Source of the DNA: Xanthomarina maritima
GTDB taxonomy: Bacteria; Bacteroidota; Bacteroidia; Flavobacteriales; Flavobacteriaceae
Assembly (NCBI RefSeq): GCF_008084905.1
Contig: NZ_VSFC01000012.1
Span: 185,912 to 249,911, forward strand
Direction: 5' to 3'
DNA length: 64,000 nucleotides
The position numbers and the translations under genes were made by a program. Below the pieces are notes generated by a model, which was not told where the DNA came from, made no database searches, and saw nothing but the letters and a program-made list of their open reading frames with translations. This document shows, in pieces, positions 1 through 9,284 of this stretch (position 1 is its first letter; every line of letters starts with the position of its first letter).

Positions 1-52
1 TTATATTATGTAAAATAGAATATTTCAATCCTTCCCTATATAATATAAAAAA

Positions 53-81
53 GCACACAACCTTAAACTTAGATTGTGTGC
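53..81 (-). terminator. Rho-independent terminator of the M16 peptidase gene
   Basis: An 8-bp perfect stem, gcacacaa (53-60) with ttgtgtgc (74-81), sits just past the stop codon of the minus-strand peptidase gene. Read on the minus strand the hairpin is followed by a T-rich run (the A-run at 46-52 on the plus strand). Confidence 0.85.
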
Positions 82-108
82 CCTAGTATAACTCTTGTAT
101 TTAGAAAA

Positions 109-2934
109 TTAAATAGGATTTCCGAAAATATCCAATTCTATAACAGGCTTTCCTAGTTTTTTAACTTCAGATAATTGTGTAGTCTTATCACCAACAACTA
201 CATAAATCATTTCATCTTCGTTTAAATACGTTTGGATGATATGTTTATAATCTTCTAAATTCATTGAAATCAATTCGTTTTGATCATCAACTAAAAAAGT
301 CATTTCCTTATCGTATTTACTAAACTCTAATAAGATGTTTAATTTAGCTCCAAAACTTTCATATGCTGTAGTATTAGATTTTAGAATCTTGTTTTTTGTA
401 ATAGCTACTTCAGTATCTGAAAAATTGGTTCCATAACTATCCAACATGTCTTCAATTATTTCTAACGACTGTAAGGTAGCATTGGCTCTAACACTTGTTT
501 GCACATAAAATGGAACGACTTCGTTGCCTGCAGAAATTCTTGAATATGCGCCATAGGTATACCCTTTTTGAATTCGTAAGGTTTGTGTTAACATCCCACT
601 GGATCCACCACCAAGAACCTCGTTTGTATATTGTAAATTATTAAAGTCATCATTATTTGATGATAATGCTAATTTTGAAATTAAAATTACCGACTGTTTC
701 GCATTAGGAAAATCTATAAAGTATAAATTCCCTTTTACAGGTGTTTCTGGTAAGGTTTCCTTTGGTATTTGTATAGTGTCGCCTTTCCAATTGTTTAAGG
801 TAGCTAAAGTATGTTCTGTTTGTGGTTTAGAAATGTCTCCTACTATATGAAATGAAGCATTCTTTGGAGATAAGTTTGCATAATATGCTTTCAAATCGTC
901 CATGCTAATATCTTTTGTGCTTTCTAAAGTTCCAGCTCCTGGAATGCCAAATCTATGAGATTCTCCATACAACAGTTTATATAATACCATTTGACCAATA
1001 GCATTCGGATTGGCCTCTCTCCCTTTTAAACTGGTTTCTAAAGCTTGTTTTAGTCTGGCAAACTCTGCCTCATCCCAACGTGGTTCTAAAAGAATTTCGT
1101 TGACCAATTTGATGGTTTCATTAAAGTTTTTAGCTAAACAAGAGCCCATAATATGAAGTTCTTCTCTTGCAGAAGTGATATTTATGGATGCTCCTAATAA
1201 ACCTATGGCTTCTTCTAGTTCTGCTGGTGTTTTGGTGGCAGTACCTTCTATCATAATATTGGCAAACAATCCAGAAACTCCTTCTTTACCTTTTGGATCA
1301 AGTAATTCACCTCCAGGAATGGTAATATCGAATTGTACCAAAGGCACTTCATTATTTTCTATACCATATAAAGTAAGTCCGTTTTCCAATGAACCTGTCC
1401 AAATATCTGGAGATTTAAACAATGGTAATTCTCCAAATGGTGGTTCACTTCTATCGTGTTTACTAGGAGTTTTCTCGTAAACTGCTTCTTCTCCCTGGCT
1501 TACTTCTTCGTTAGCAACCCCTTCTACAACTTCTTCTTTCCAAACTGTGGCTTCTACACTACCAGTAACAGCTAAATCTAACTGTCCTTTTGGTACCACA
1601 CTGGTCATTACGTAATTTTTATTTTTAATATATTGATTGTAAACTCGCATCACATCTTCAGCAGTAACAGCATTGGTAAGTTTTGCAGTTTGAGTAATAT
1701 AACTTGGATCTCCATTGAACTCGTTATCCTGAACCAATTGAAAAGCTTTGTTTAATACTGTACTTACTCCCTGATATAAATTAGTTTCTAACTCGGCTTT
1801 AATACGTTTTAAATCGTTTGCATTCACACCATTGGTTTCAAATCGCTTTAGTCCTTCATCGATTCCTTCTTTAACAGCATCTAGGTCTGTGTTTTCATTG
1901 GCTCTTACTCTAAATACAAACTCTCCAGCTATTTCACTACTGGATTGATAGGTACTAATATTTGGAGCTAATTTTTGTTCTTCAACAACCACCTGATACA
2001 ATGGAGCTTTTTTGCTGCCACTCAATAATTGTCCTAAAATACTTAAAGCATACGTATCTTTATGATAATCTTCTACCGTTGGAACAACCATACGTAGTTC
2101 TGGAAGCTTGGCAAAATCGTCTTCAAAATACAAAGACTTAGTTTCAGTTAAGTTTGCAGGTTGAGCCACCAGTTTTTCTACTTCTGGTCCACTAGGAATT
2201 TCGCCAAACCACTTCTCTACTTGTTTTTTAGTTTCTTCAATATCGATATCTCCTGCAATGACTAATGAGGCATTGCTTGCTCCATAATACTTTTTGTAAA
2301 AGGTTTTTACATCGTCTATGGTTGCAGCTTGTAAATCTGGTAATGCACCAATAGTAGTCCAACTGTAAGGATGACCTTCCGGATATAGGTTTTTTCTAAC
2401 TATTTCATTCGTATATCCATACGGTCTATTGTCATAATTTTGACGCTTTTCATTTTTTACAACCTGCTTTTCACGTTCTAAAGCAGCTTCTGTAACGGTA
2501 TTTAACATATAACCAAAACGGTCTGAATCTATCCAAAGAATTTTCTCGAAAGCATCTTTAGGGACTACCTCATAATACACCGTATAATCGTTATTAGTAC
2601 CACCATTTCTAATGCCACCCCATTCTGGAATGAGTTTTCTATTGGCACCAACTGGCACATTTTCAGAGTCGTTAAAACTCATATGCTCAAAGAAATGAGC
2701 AAAACCGGTTTTACCAGGCTCTTCCCTATTGGAACCTACATGCATCATGGTTGCAACTGCAATTAATGGGTCGCTATGGTCCTCATGTAGAATGACTTCC
2801 AAGCCATTATCTAAAGTAAATTTCTCGTAGGCAATTTTGAATTCTGGCTCTGTAACTGTTTCTACTTTTTTATCTTTAGAACAAGAAAAAATACAGATAG
2901 ATAATGCTAATGTTAAATACTTAATATATCTCAT
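109..2934 (-). CDS. M16 family (pitrilysin/insulinase-like) zinc peptidase, lipoprotein
   Basis: The 941-residue product is a two-unit M16 metallopeptidase, likely anchored in the outer membrane or periplasm. A lipoprotein signal ends at IFSC with Cys18 as the lipidation site. The inverted zinc motif HFFEH lies at residues 80-84, with the expected downstream Glu-rich segment (EREKQVVKNEKRQ). A second M16 unit begins near residue 500 and lacks the HxxEH motif, which is normal for the non-catalytic half of this family. A Glu-rich linker near 470-490 joins the halves. It has its own terminator and is transcribed divergently from the DUF1853 gene. Substrate is unknown; oligopeptide degradation is the family's usual role. 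Confidence 0.93.
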   Translation of the reverse strand: MRYIKYLTLALSICIFSCSKDKKVETVTEPEFKIAYEKFTLDNGLEVILHEDHSDPLIAVATMMHVGSNREEPGKTGFAHFFEHMSFNDSENVPVGANRKLIPEWGGIRNGGTNNDYTVYYEVVPKDAFEKILWIDSDRFGYMLNTVTEAALEREKQVVKNEKRQNYDNRPYGYTNEIVRKNLYPEGHPYSWTTIGALPDLQAATIDDVKTFYKKYYGASNASLVIAGDIDIEETKKQVEKWFGEIPSGPEVEKLVAQPANLTETKSLYFEDDFAKLPELRMVVPTVEDYHKDTYALSILGQLLSGSKKAPLYQVVVEEQKLAPNISTYQSSSEIAGEFVFRVRANENTDLDAVKEGIDEGLKRFETNGVNANDLKRIKAELETNLYQGVSTVLNKAFQLVQDNEFNGDPSYITQTAKLTNAVTAEDVMRVYNQYIKNKNYVMTSVVPKGQLDLAVTGSVEATVWKEEVVEGVANEEVSQGEEAVYEKTPSKHDRSEPPFGELPLFKSPDIWTGSLENGLTLYGIENNEVPLVQFDITIPGGELLDPKGKEGVSGLFANIMIEGTATKTPAELEEAIGLLGASINITSAREELHIMGSCLAKNFNETIKLVNEILLEPRWDEAEFARLKQALETSLKGREANPNAIGQMVLYKLLYGESHRFGIPGAGTLESTKDISMDDLKAYYANLSPKNASFHIVGDISKPQTEHTLATLNNWKGDTIQIPKETLPETPVKGNLYFIDFPNAKQSVILISKLALSSNNDDFNNLQYTNEVLGGGSSGMLTQTLRIQKGYTYGAYSRISAGNEVVPFYVQTSVRANATLQSLEIIEDMLDSYGTNFSDTEVAITKNKILKSNTTAYESFGAKLNILLEFSKYDKEMTFLVDDQNELISMNLEDYKHIIQTYLNEDEMIYVVVGDKTTQLSEVKKLGKPVIELDIFGNPI

Positions 2935-3035
2935 TGAATGTATTGGTTGGTTTTATATAAGCTTTAAAAATAGCTTTTTTAAAGAAACTTATATTTAAAT
3001 GATTTGTTAAAATAACGAATTTGTAATTTGCTGAA

Positions 3036-3845
3036 ATGAATACAAAATCCTTAAACTTACAATACCAAGGCTATCTGAATACTCCAAATATGTGGTTTGG
3101 GAATGCTGTATATAATTTGCAGCAGTTAGAAATTGAAGCTATTAATACAAGCAATTTTAATGAATTTATAGCTTCAAACTTACGTCTAGGAAAACGTGTG
3201 GAACAATTTGTATTCCATGAGTTAAAGCATGTTACATATATTTCAATTCTGGCAGAAAACCTTCAAATACAACAAGAAAAACATACTTTGGGTGAAATAG
3301 ATGCCTTACTTTTAATAGATAATAAGCCAGTGCATTTAGAAATAGTCTATAAGTTTTATGTTTACGATGATTCTGTGGGAAATACCGAACTAGATCATTG
3401 GATTGGCCCAAATAGAAAAGATAGTCTTGTTGAGAAGTTAGTGAAACTAAAAAATAAACAATTACCACTACTCTACCATTCTGTAACTTTGAAATATCTG
3501 GAAAACTATAATCTAGAAGTCGAACAGATTAGTCAACAAGTATTTTTTAAAGCACAATTATTTGTACCATATCTTTCGGAAAAGACAAATTATGAATGGG
3601 TAAATAAGGATTGTATTATTGGATTTTATGTAAATAAAGAAGAATTAATTCATTTTAAAGATTGTAAGTTTTATATCCCAAGCAAAGTCAATTGGCTGGT
3701 AGAATCTTATCCTCAAGTACCATGGTTGGAATATTCATTGTTTTTAGAAAAAGTAATCTCAATATTAGATGAGCAAACGTCTCCATTAGTATGGATAAAA
3801 CATCCAAATGGAGAGATAAATAAAGTGTTTATTGTTTGGTGGTAA
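3036..3845 (+). CDS. DUF1853 family protein
   Basis: The 269-residue product matches DUF1853 by the conserved middle block: HLEIVYKFYVYD around residues 108-119, then DHWIGPNRKDSL near 126-137. No signal peptide or membrane segment is visible, so it is probably cytosolic. The E-x(n)-E-x-V-x-K pattern (GEIDALLL...HLEIVYKF) resembles the core of PD-(D/E)xK nuclease folds; that is my inference, not an established activity. The ATG at 3036 gives full family length. It is divergent from the M16 peptidase gene, with about 100 bp between them. Confidence 0.85.
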   Translation: MNTKSLNLQYQGYLNTPNMWFGNAVYNLQQLEIEAINTSNFNEFIASNLRLGKRVEQFVFHELKHVTYISILAENLQIQQEKHTLGEIDALLLIDNKPVHLEIVYKFYVYDDSVGNTELDHWIGPNRKDSLVEKLVKLKNKQLPLLYHSVTLKYLENYNLEVEQISQQVFFKAQLFVPYLSEKTNYEWVNKDCIIGFYVNKEELIHFKDCKFYIPSKVNWLVESYPQVPWLEYSLFLEKVISILDEQTSPLVWIKHPNGEINKVFIVWW

Positions 3846-3993
3846 GAATATCTTAAAATACTATCGACAAACGGTAAATAGCTGTTATTTAACGAATTTA
3901 CTGGGTTTTTATCACCTATTTTTGATATCACTAAATCCTATGGTTAGTTTCATTATTAGAAATCAAGGTCCCAAGCCTACAAATACTAAAACT

Positions 3994-4272
3994 ATGGAAA
4001 CTAACTTATCCTTATTCAATCAAATTAACAGTTTATCATATTGGTTCTTATTAGAGAGCAATTATAAAAGCTCAGTTGTTTTAGATGCTGAAAAAGACTC
4101 TTATTTTGTATCTATAAAAAAGGGAAATAAACATCTTTACACTCACCACATCTCGCACTTTAGCAAAAAGAACAAAAACTTTTTAAAGTTTGAATTAATA
4201 GCTGTAGTTAACAGTTTGTTACATATTAGAGAGACCGTAGTACACAGGCAACAACAACAGCAAAGTGCCTAG
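3994..4272 (+). CDS. Small hypothetical protein (92 aa)
   Basis: The open frame extends upstream to 3832, overlapping the end of the DUF1853 gene, but I place the start at the ATG at 3994, which gives a 92-residue soluble protein beginning METNLSLFNQ. It has a hydrophilic beta-like centre (SVVLDAEKDSYFVSIKKG) and ends in a run of five Gln. No family is recognised. The part between 3846 and 3993 looks like leader. Codon use resembles the neighbours. It may be co-transcribed with the DUF1853 gene. Confidence 0.55.
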   Translation: METNLSLFNQINSLSYWFLLESNYKSSVVLDAEKDSYFVSIKKGNKHLYTHHISHFSKKNKNFLKFELIAVVNSLLHIRETVVHRQQQQQSA

Positions 4273-4561
4273 GCTATTTTATTTACTCAAATACATCTAC
4301 TTATTCTTATTTGCAAATTACCTCCAATTTGAGGTGAAATGTATTTCCTAATTGTTTAAGTTATTTTCAGTCAAATAAGTTTCTTATTTATCTGAATAAT
4401 AGGCTTATTTTTTTGTTTTTCTTCTCCAGAGACATTCTAAATGGCTATCAAATCCTTTATTTAAGATGTTAAAGAAATGATAAAAACAAATATGAAACAT
4501 CCGTCACTTTATCTCGTGCGTAGATTAAATAAACCTAAAACTTAAAACTTAAAACAAGATT
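4273..4561. other. Intergenic region upstream of the OmpA-like gene
   Basis: These 289 bp hold no convincing gene. Visible are a short palindrome, ACCTC-CAATTT-GAGGT (4320-4335), a weak AATAAG/CTTATT stem followed by T's near 4375-4412 that could end the upstream transcript, and an A-rich leader with repeated AAAACTT just before the ATG at 4562. No TAnnTTTG promoter was found. Confidence 0.4.
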
Positions 4562-5398
4562 ATGAAAAAACTATCAATTTTACTATTAACCGGAATATTG
4601 CTGTCTGCATGTGTGTCTAAAAAGAAATACGTTGCTCTAGAGCAAGAGAACGGAGAAATTAGAAGCGAATTACAAAAAACACAAGTTGCAAAAGAAGATT
4701 TAGAAGCAAAGTTTGAAGAAATTCAAGCAAGAATAGATACTTATAATACTAAAATAAACTCTTTAACTAAAGAGAACGATGCGAAGATAGTTACTGTTGG
4801 AGACGACATTGTTATTTCTAACGATGTAAGAAAACAAATGGAGTCTACTCTTAAAAATGTGAATCAGGAAGATTTAGCTCAAGCAAAAACGTTAAAAGAT
4901 TCTATGAATCTGGCTGTTGGTTACAATTTGCGTAAATCTATGGATACGTCTAACATGAATGAAGATGAAGATATTGCAATTGACATAAACGAAACAGTAG
5001 TAATGATTTCAATTTCAGATAAAATGTTGTTCAACTCTGGAAGTTATAAAGTAAGCAACAACGCAAACGATATATTAAAGAGAATTGCAGATGTTATAAA
5101 TTCTGAAGAAAGCTTAGATGTTATGGTTGAAGGTCATACAGACAATCAAACAATGGTTGCTAATGCTTCGGTAAAAGACAACTGGGATTTAAGTGTGTTA
5201 CGTGCCACATCAGTAGTTAAAAAACTGCAAAACGATTACAAAGTGGCACCTGAAAAATTAATTGCCTCTGGTAGAAGTTTTTATCAACCTTTAGTTGATA
5301 ACGATACTAGTGAAAACAGAGCTAAAAACAGACGTACTAGAATTATTATATTACCAAACATCAATAAGTTTTTTGCCCTTATGGCCTCAAACGAATAA
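4562..5398 (+). CDS. OmpA family peptidoglycan-binding lipoprotein
   Basis: The 278-residue protein starts with a lipoprotein signal ending LLSAC (Cys17). Residues 20-70 form a charged coiled coil. A C-terminal OmpA-like domain (about 145-265) shows the family signature: MLFNSGSYKVS, then DVMVEGHTDNQ, and NRAKNRRTRIIILP, containing the Asp and Arg residues used to bind diaminopimelate in peptidoglycan. It probably tethers the outer membrane to the cell wall. It is a single gene with its own terminator at 5441-5470. Confidence 0.92.
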   Translation: MKKLSILLLTGILLSACVSKKKYVALEQENGEIRSELQKTQVAKEDLEAKFEEIQARIDTYNTKINSLTKENDAKIVTVGDDIVISNDVRKQMESTLKNVNQEDLAQAKTLKDSMNLAVGYNLRKSMDTSNMNEDEDIAIDINETVVMISISDKMLFNSGSYKVSNNANDILKRIADVINSEESLDVMVEGHTDNQTMVANASVKDNWDLSVLRATSVVKKLQNDYKVAPEKLIASGRSFYQPLVDNDTSENRAKNRRTRIIILPNINKFFALMASNE

Positions 5399-5440
5399 AT
5401 ATCACCTTCTTATATTATATTAATTAGTCCTGAAGAAAAG

Positions 5441-5470
5441 ACGTTATCTATAAAATGATAACGTTTTTTT
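5441..5470 (+). terminator. Rho-independent terminator of the OmpA-like gene
   Basis: Perfect 8-bp stem acgttatc (5441-5448) / gataacgt (5457-5464) followed by six T's. It lies between convergent genes and may also slow transcription from the minus strand. Confidence 0.85.
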
Positions 5471-5474
5471 CAGT

Positions 5475-6473
5475 TTAATCTATTATTTTTAAAACAAGTT
5501 TTCCCTTTTTATTACCTGAGAATAGTCTTAAAAAAGTTTCATGAAAATTCTCTATACCTTCATAAATATCTTCTTTACTTTTTATTTTTCCTTGCATAAG
5601 CCATTGTCCCATAACTTTGGCAGCCTCTCTATACTCTGGCATATAATCCATAACTACCATCCCTTGCATGGTTGCTCTATTCACTAATATAGACATATAA
5701 TTTCTAGGTCCTTTAGTTTCATCTAAATTGTTGTATTGCGAAATGGCTCCACAAATAACAATTCTGGCATGCATACGTAATCTGGATAAAGCTGCATCTA
5801 ATATGTCTCCACCCACATTATCAAAATATACATCGATACCCTTAGGGCAGGTTTCTTTAACAGCATCAAAGACATTTTCAGATTTATAATCTATAGTCGC
5901 ATCAAAGCCTAGTTGGTTTTTAAGATAGTCGCATTTTTCTTTTCCTCCAGCAATACCAACCACATAACAACCTTTTAGTTTGGCTATTTGTCCTACAATA
6001 CTACCAACAGCTCCAGCAGCTGCAGACACTAAAACAACGTCTCCTTCTTTTATTTTACCTACTTTTAGTATTCCAAAATAAGCAGTCATGCCTGGCATCC
6101 CTAAGGCACCTAAATACATAGGCATTGGAGCTAAAGAAGTATCCACTTTAAACCAGTTTTTTTCTGAACCTACAGCATATTGTTGAACGCCTCCCCAACC
6201 TGTTACTGTTTCTCCTACTTGAAAATCTGAATGATTAGATTTAATAATTTTACCTATAGAACCAGCTCTCATAACATCTCCAATAGCAATTGGATCTATG
6301 TAAGATTTAGAGTCGTTCATCCAGCCACGCATGGCAGGATCTAAAGAGACATAATGCTGTTGCACTAAAAATTCGCCAGAAGCGATGTCTGGAATGGGTT
6401 GGGTTTCTATAGTCCAAGTTGAAGCATCAGGAAGTCCTTCGGGACGTTTTATAAATTTGAGTTGTTTATTCAT
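5475..6473 (-). CDS. NADP-dependent MDR-family oxidoreductase (zinc-free, curcumin/leukotriene reductase type)
   Basis: The 332-residue enzyme belongs to the medium-chain dehydrogenase/reductase superfamily, in the zinc-independent group that reduces activated C=C bonds with NADPH (prostaglandin/leukotriene reductase, CurA). Evidence is the N-terminal DPAMRGWM motif (45-52), the nucleotide-binding AAAGAVGS (151-158) with the preceding GMPGMTAYFG, and absence of zinc-binding Cys clusters. Full family length. Cytosolic. The natural substrate cannot be read from sequence; detoxification of reactive enones is typical. The leader contains an 18-bp sequence repeated at the end of the helicase gene (see findings). 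Confidence 0.9.
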   Translation of the reverse strand: MNKQLKFIKRPEGLPDASTWTIETQPIPDIASGEFLVQQHYVSLDPAMRGWMNDSKSYIDPIAIGDVMRAGSIGKIIKSNHSDFQVGETVTGWGGVQQYAVGSEKNWFKVDTSLAPMPMYLGALGMPGMTAYFGILKVGKIKEGDVVLVSAAAGAVGSIVGQIAKLKGCYVVGIAGGKEKCDYLKNQLGFDATIDYKSENVFDAVKETCPKGIDVYFDNVGGDILDAALSRLRMHARIVICGAISQYNNLDETKGPRNYMSILVNRATMQGMVVMDYMPEYREAAKVMGQWLMQGKIKSKEDIYEGIENFHETFLRLFSGNKKGKLVLKIID

Positions 6474-6580
6474 GATATATTTATTTAATCATAAAAATAC
6501 AACATCTTATAAGAACCTACTAACTTTCGGCAAGTCAAGCTTAGAATCTATATAAGAATTTGGATAACTCTGGTAATACC

Positions 6581-7432
6581 TTAAATACGACTGTGATTAA
6601 ATATGAGTAATGGTACATTTATGTGACTGCTAATAGATTTACTATTACTTTTACTAAATAACTTTTCAAAAAAGCTACGCTTTTTATTGATGATACATAA
6701 CATTCCTAATCTTCTACTTTCACTAAAAACTCGAGTTCCAACTTCCACAGGAACATCTGTAACAAAATAAAATTCAAAATGTAATGGTTGTAACGTTTTT
6801 TCTAATACATTCTTGTTTGCTAACAAATCACCTGTTAATTCTGTGCTCTTTTGAGACACATGCACTATAGATATTTTAGAGGTATTAACAGTGGCTATTT
6901 CTTTCAATAAATCAAGTTCATTTCCGTAATTATTAATAGAAAAATCTGTAGCAAACCCAATTTCACTCATATCTTTAGTAAGTACATTTTGAGGAACTGC
7001 AATTATGGGACAAGTTATTTTATTGATTAAGTTTGCTGTATTACTACCTATGGTAATTTCTTTAATACCACTAGCTCCTTTTGTGCCAACAATAACCATT
7101 TCAATATCCAGTTTGTTAACATGAAATTGTACTGCATCTAAAAAATAATCATAAGCTATAAAAGTTTCAAAAGTATGATTGTCATTTTTAGGAAGCTCTA
7201 AGATTTTATTGAATTCCTTTTCTAATTCAATTTTAGATTCGTTTTGTCTAGACTTTTGTATGGCTTCATTTGCTCTTCTAGAAGATACAGCTGTCGATGG
7301 AGCAGATACTAAAGGCTCTAGCGAATGCATAATATAAAAGGTACATTTCTTATCCTTAAATAATTTTATAGCATATAGAGTTGCTTCCCAAGAGTTATCA
7401 GAAAAATCGGTTGGTAATAAAATCTTTTTCAT
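6581..7432 (-). CDS. Universal stress protein with two UspA domains
   Basis: The 283-residue cytosolic protein carries tandem UspA folds. Domain 1 (1-147) starts KKILLPTDFS and holds the ATP-binding signature G-2x-G-9x-G(S/T) at residues 117-133 (GTKGASG...GSNTANL). Domain 2 (about 155-283) starts IGFATDFS but its C-terminal glycine signature is degenerate, as is common in two-domain family members. The intergenic stretch from 6474 to 6580 downstream contains no gene. Confidence 0.9.
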   Translation of the reverse strand: MKKILLPTDFSDNSWEATLYAIKLFKDKKCTFYIMHSLEPLVSAPSTAVSSRRANEAIQKSRQNESKIELEKEFNKILELPKNDNHTFETFIAYDYFLDAVQFHVNKLDIEMVIVGTKGASGIKEITIGSNTANLINKITCPIIAVPQNVLTKDMSEIGFATDFSINNYGNELDLLKEIATVNTSKISIVHVSQKSTELTGDLLANKNVLEKTLQPLHFEFYFVTDVPVEVGTRVFSESRRLGMLCIINKKRSFFEKLFSKSNSKSISSHINVPLLIFNHSRI

Positions 7433-7571
7433 AAGTATTTCATTTAAAGCTTAAATATATTATTTTTTAATAAGAAAAAAATTGATATTTATCACTTTTG
7501 AAAAAGAAATCCTTAAAACAACTTCATCTTGAATAATAAGTACAATAAAGATAAAAGGTATAAACAACCTA

Positions 7572-9131
7572 CTAACTTTCGGCTGGTCTACCATGAATTT
7601 CTTCAAATACTTCATCGAAATTACTACGTAAATAAGCTCTTAATTTTAATCTGTAATCGTTTTTCAACCATTCAACAAAATTAAAGGTGCTTTTGCTAAT
7701 ACATTTGGTATAACGATGAATTCTGTAGTCAATATCATCTCCTAGTTTCTTTGCTAAGTCTAAGGCATCATACATATCTTGACTGTTTTCAATACATATT
7801 TTTGCGTGATGTTCTATGGAACGTTCCAAAACAACTTTAGAAGATTCGCCATTTCTAACAGCACTTATATAAGTTTCTTTGATATTAAAATATACCACAT
7901 CAGAATTAGAGAATTCTGCTCTAAGTTCTTCTGGCATTTCATATCTAAAGTTATCTTCTAAGTCTTCATCACTTAAAATATTATCTAAATAGAAATTAGG
8001 CGATTTGAAAATACGTTGCCAGTCTAAATCGGCTCCCCAAGGACCAAATCGATGCAGGTTGTTTCCTAAATCTATAACCGTAAAGGTGTTTTTATTATGC
8101 AGAATACGAGAACCACGGCCAATCATTTGATAATAAAGTGTCAAGGATTTGGTTGCTCTGTTAAGTATAATAGACTCAACTGTAGGCTCATCGAAACCTG
8201 TAGTTAAAATACTTACAGAAGTTAGTATGGCATCTGGCGTTTGGTTAAACCACTTTAATATTTTACGTCTTTCTTTTTTTGTATTGGTATTATCTAAATG
8301 TGCAACTGGGTATCCTGCAGCTCTAAAAGTATCATATACGTGTAAGGAAGTATTAATACCATTATTAAAGATTAAGGTTTTCTTACCTTTTGAACGTTCT
8401 TCATATGCTTGCATTAACTTAGTAAGCATGTCGTTATTGGTATATAAATCTTCTGAAGACTTTACTGTATAATCACCATTAGCACCAACAACTAAAGAAG
8501 TTAAACCAACATTGTAAGAATAAATATCTGCTTGAGATAAAAATTCATTATTAATTAAAGATTCAATTGTTTCTCCTACAATCAGCTCATCATAATTATC
8601 CTTCATAGGAAGCTTGATATTAGAGCTTAAGGGTGTTGCTGTAACTCCTAATATGAAAGATTTTTCAAAGTATTTAAATAACTTGGTAAACGAATTGTAA
8701 TGAGCTTCGTCTATAATAACTAGACCAATATCAGAAATGTCTAGCTTATCTTCCTGCAAACGGTTGTTTAAAGTTTCTACCATAGCAACAAAACAACTGT
8801 ATTGTGCTTGATCGTCTAGATTTGCTTTACTGCTTACTACTTTGTTGACAACTCCAAATTCTTCAAGCATATTTGACGTTTGTCTACATAACTCAATTCG
8901 GTGAGTCATGACTAACACTTTTTTCTTGTGATGTTTTAAATACTGTCTAACAATTTCAGAAAATATAACTGTTTTTCCACCACCTGTTGGTAATTGATAC
9001 AGTAGATGGTAATCTTCAGGCGCTTCTTCAAAGCATTTAAAAATTTTATTAATAGCACCTTTTTGATAACTATAAAGGTTTTTACCTACTTGTCTGTCTT
9101 CTAATTCTAAAGATGTAATGGTTTTACTCAT
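7572..9131 (-). CDS. DEAD/DEAH-box helicase (SF2, SSL2/RadD-like)
   Basis: The 519-residue protein has a complete superfamily 2 helicase core: Q-like SYQKGAI (21-27), Walker A LPTGGGKT (47-54), Walker B DEAH (141-144), motif III TATP (164-167) and the C-terminal motif VI QMIGRGSRI. The order and length resemble stand-alone SSL2/RadD-type proteins used in DNA repair rather than restriction subunits, and no methylase or specificity gene is nearby. Residues after about 400 form a family-specific tail ending GRPAES. A minus-strand -7 element lies at 9149-9156, so the ATG at 9131 is well placed. Confidence 0.88.
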   Translation of the reverse strand: MSKTITSLELEDRQVGKNLYSYQKGAINKIFKCFEEAPEDYHLLYQLPTGGGKTVIFSEIVRQYLKHHKKKVLVMTHRIELCRQTSNMLEEFGVVNKVVSSKANLDDQAQYSCFVAMVETLNNRLQEDKLDISDIGLVIIDEAHYNSFTKLFKYFEKSFILGVTATPLSSNIKLPMKDNYDELIVGETIESLINNEFLSQADIYSYNVGLTSLVVGANGDYTVKSSEDLYTNNDMLTKLMQAYEERSKGKKTLIFNNGINTSLHVYDTFRAAGYPVAHLDNTNTKKERRKILKWFNQTPDAILTSVSILTTGFDEPTVESIILNRATKSLTLYYQMIGRGSRILHNKNTFTVIDLGNNLHRFGPWGADLDWQRIFKSPNFYLDNILSDEDLEDNFRYEMPEELRAEFSNSDVVYFNIKETYISAVRNGESSKVVLERSIEHHAKICIENSQDMYDALDLAKKLGDDIDYRIHRYTKCISKSTFNFVEWLKNDYRLKLRAYLRSNFDEVFEEIHGRPAES

Positions 9132-9148
9132 AAAAATTTTGTAATGTG

Positions 9149-9156
9149 CAAAAATA
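9149..9156 (-). promoter_or_regulatory. Promoter -7 element of the helicase gene
   Basis: CAAAAATA on the plus strand is TATTTTTG on the minus strand, an exact match to the Bacteroidota -7 consensus TAnnTTTG, about 18 bp upstream of the ATG at 9131. No clear -33 TTG was seen. Confidence 0.5.
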
Positions 9157-9284
9157 AGTTCTTTTCTAGGTTTTTCTAGCTTAAATCGTAAATTAATTCT
9201 GAAGATTTTTTAACATTTGTAGTTAATAAAATTTAGGAATGTCAATATTTTTTATTAAATATAAGCCTCATATTTTATTATATT

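Noticed and set aside
1175-1480. Plus-strand ORF of 101 codons opposite the M16 peptidase gene
   Set aside because: Shadow of the real gene: no promoter, no family features, and its composition mirrors the peptidase codons. The same applies to the other antisense ORFs inside large genes.
4320-4335. Palindrome ACCTC-CAATTT-GAGGT as an operator or terminator
   Set aside because: No T-run, no second copy and no promoter next to it; too little to assign a function.
4492-4545. A 17-codon ORF (MKHPSLYLVRR...) in the leader of the OmpA-like gene
   Set aside because: Too short, no paralogue or context support, and composition is not distinguishable from chance.
7572-9131. Helicase as part of a restriction or phage-defence system
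   Set aside because: No methyltransferase, nuclease, specificity subunit or mobile element is nearby; neighbours are housekeeping genes.
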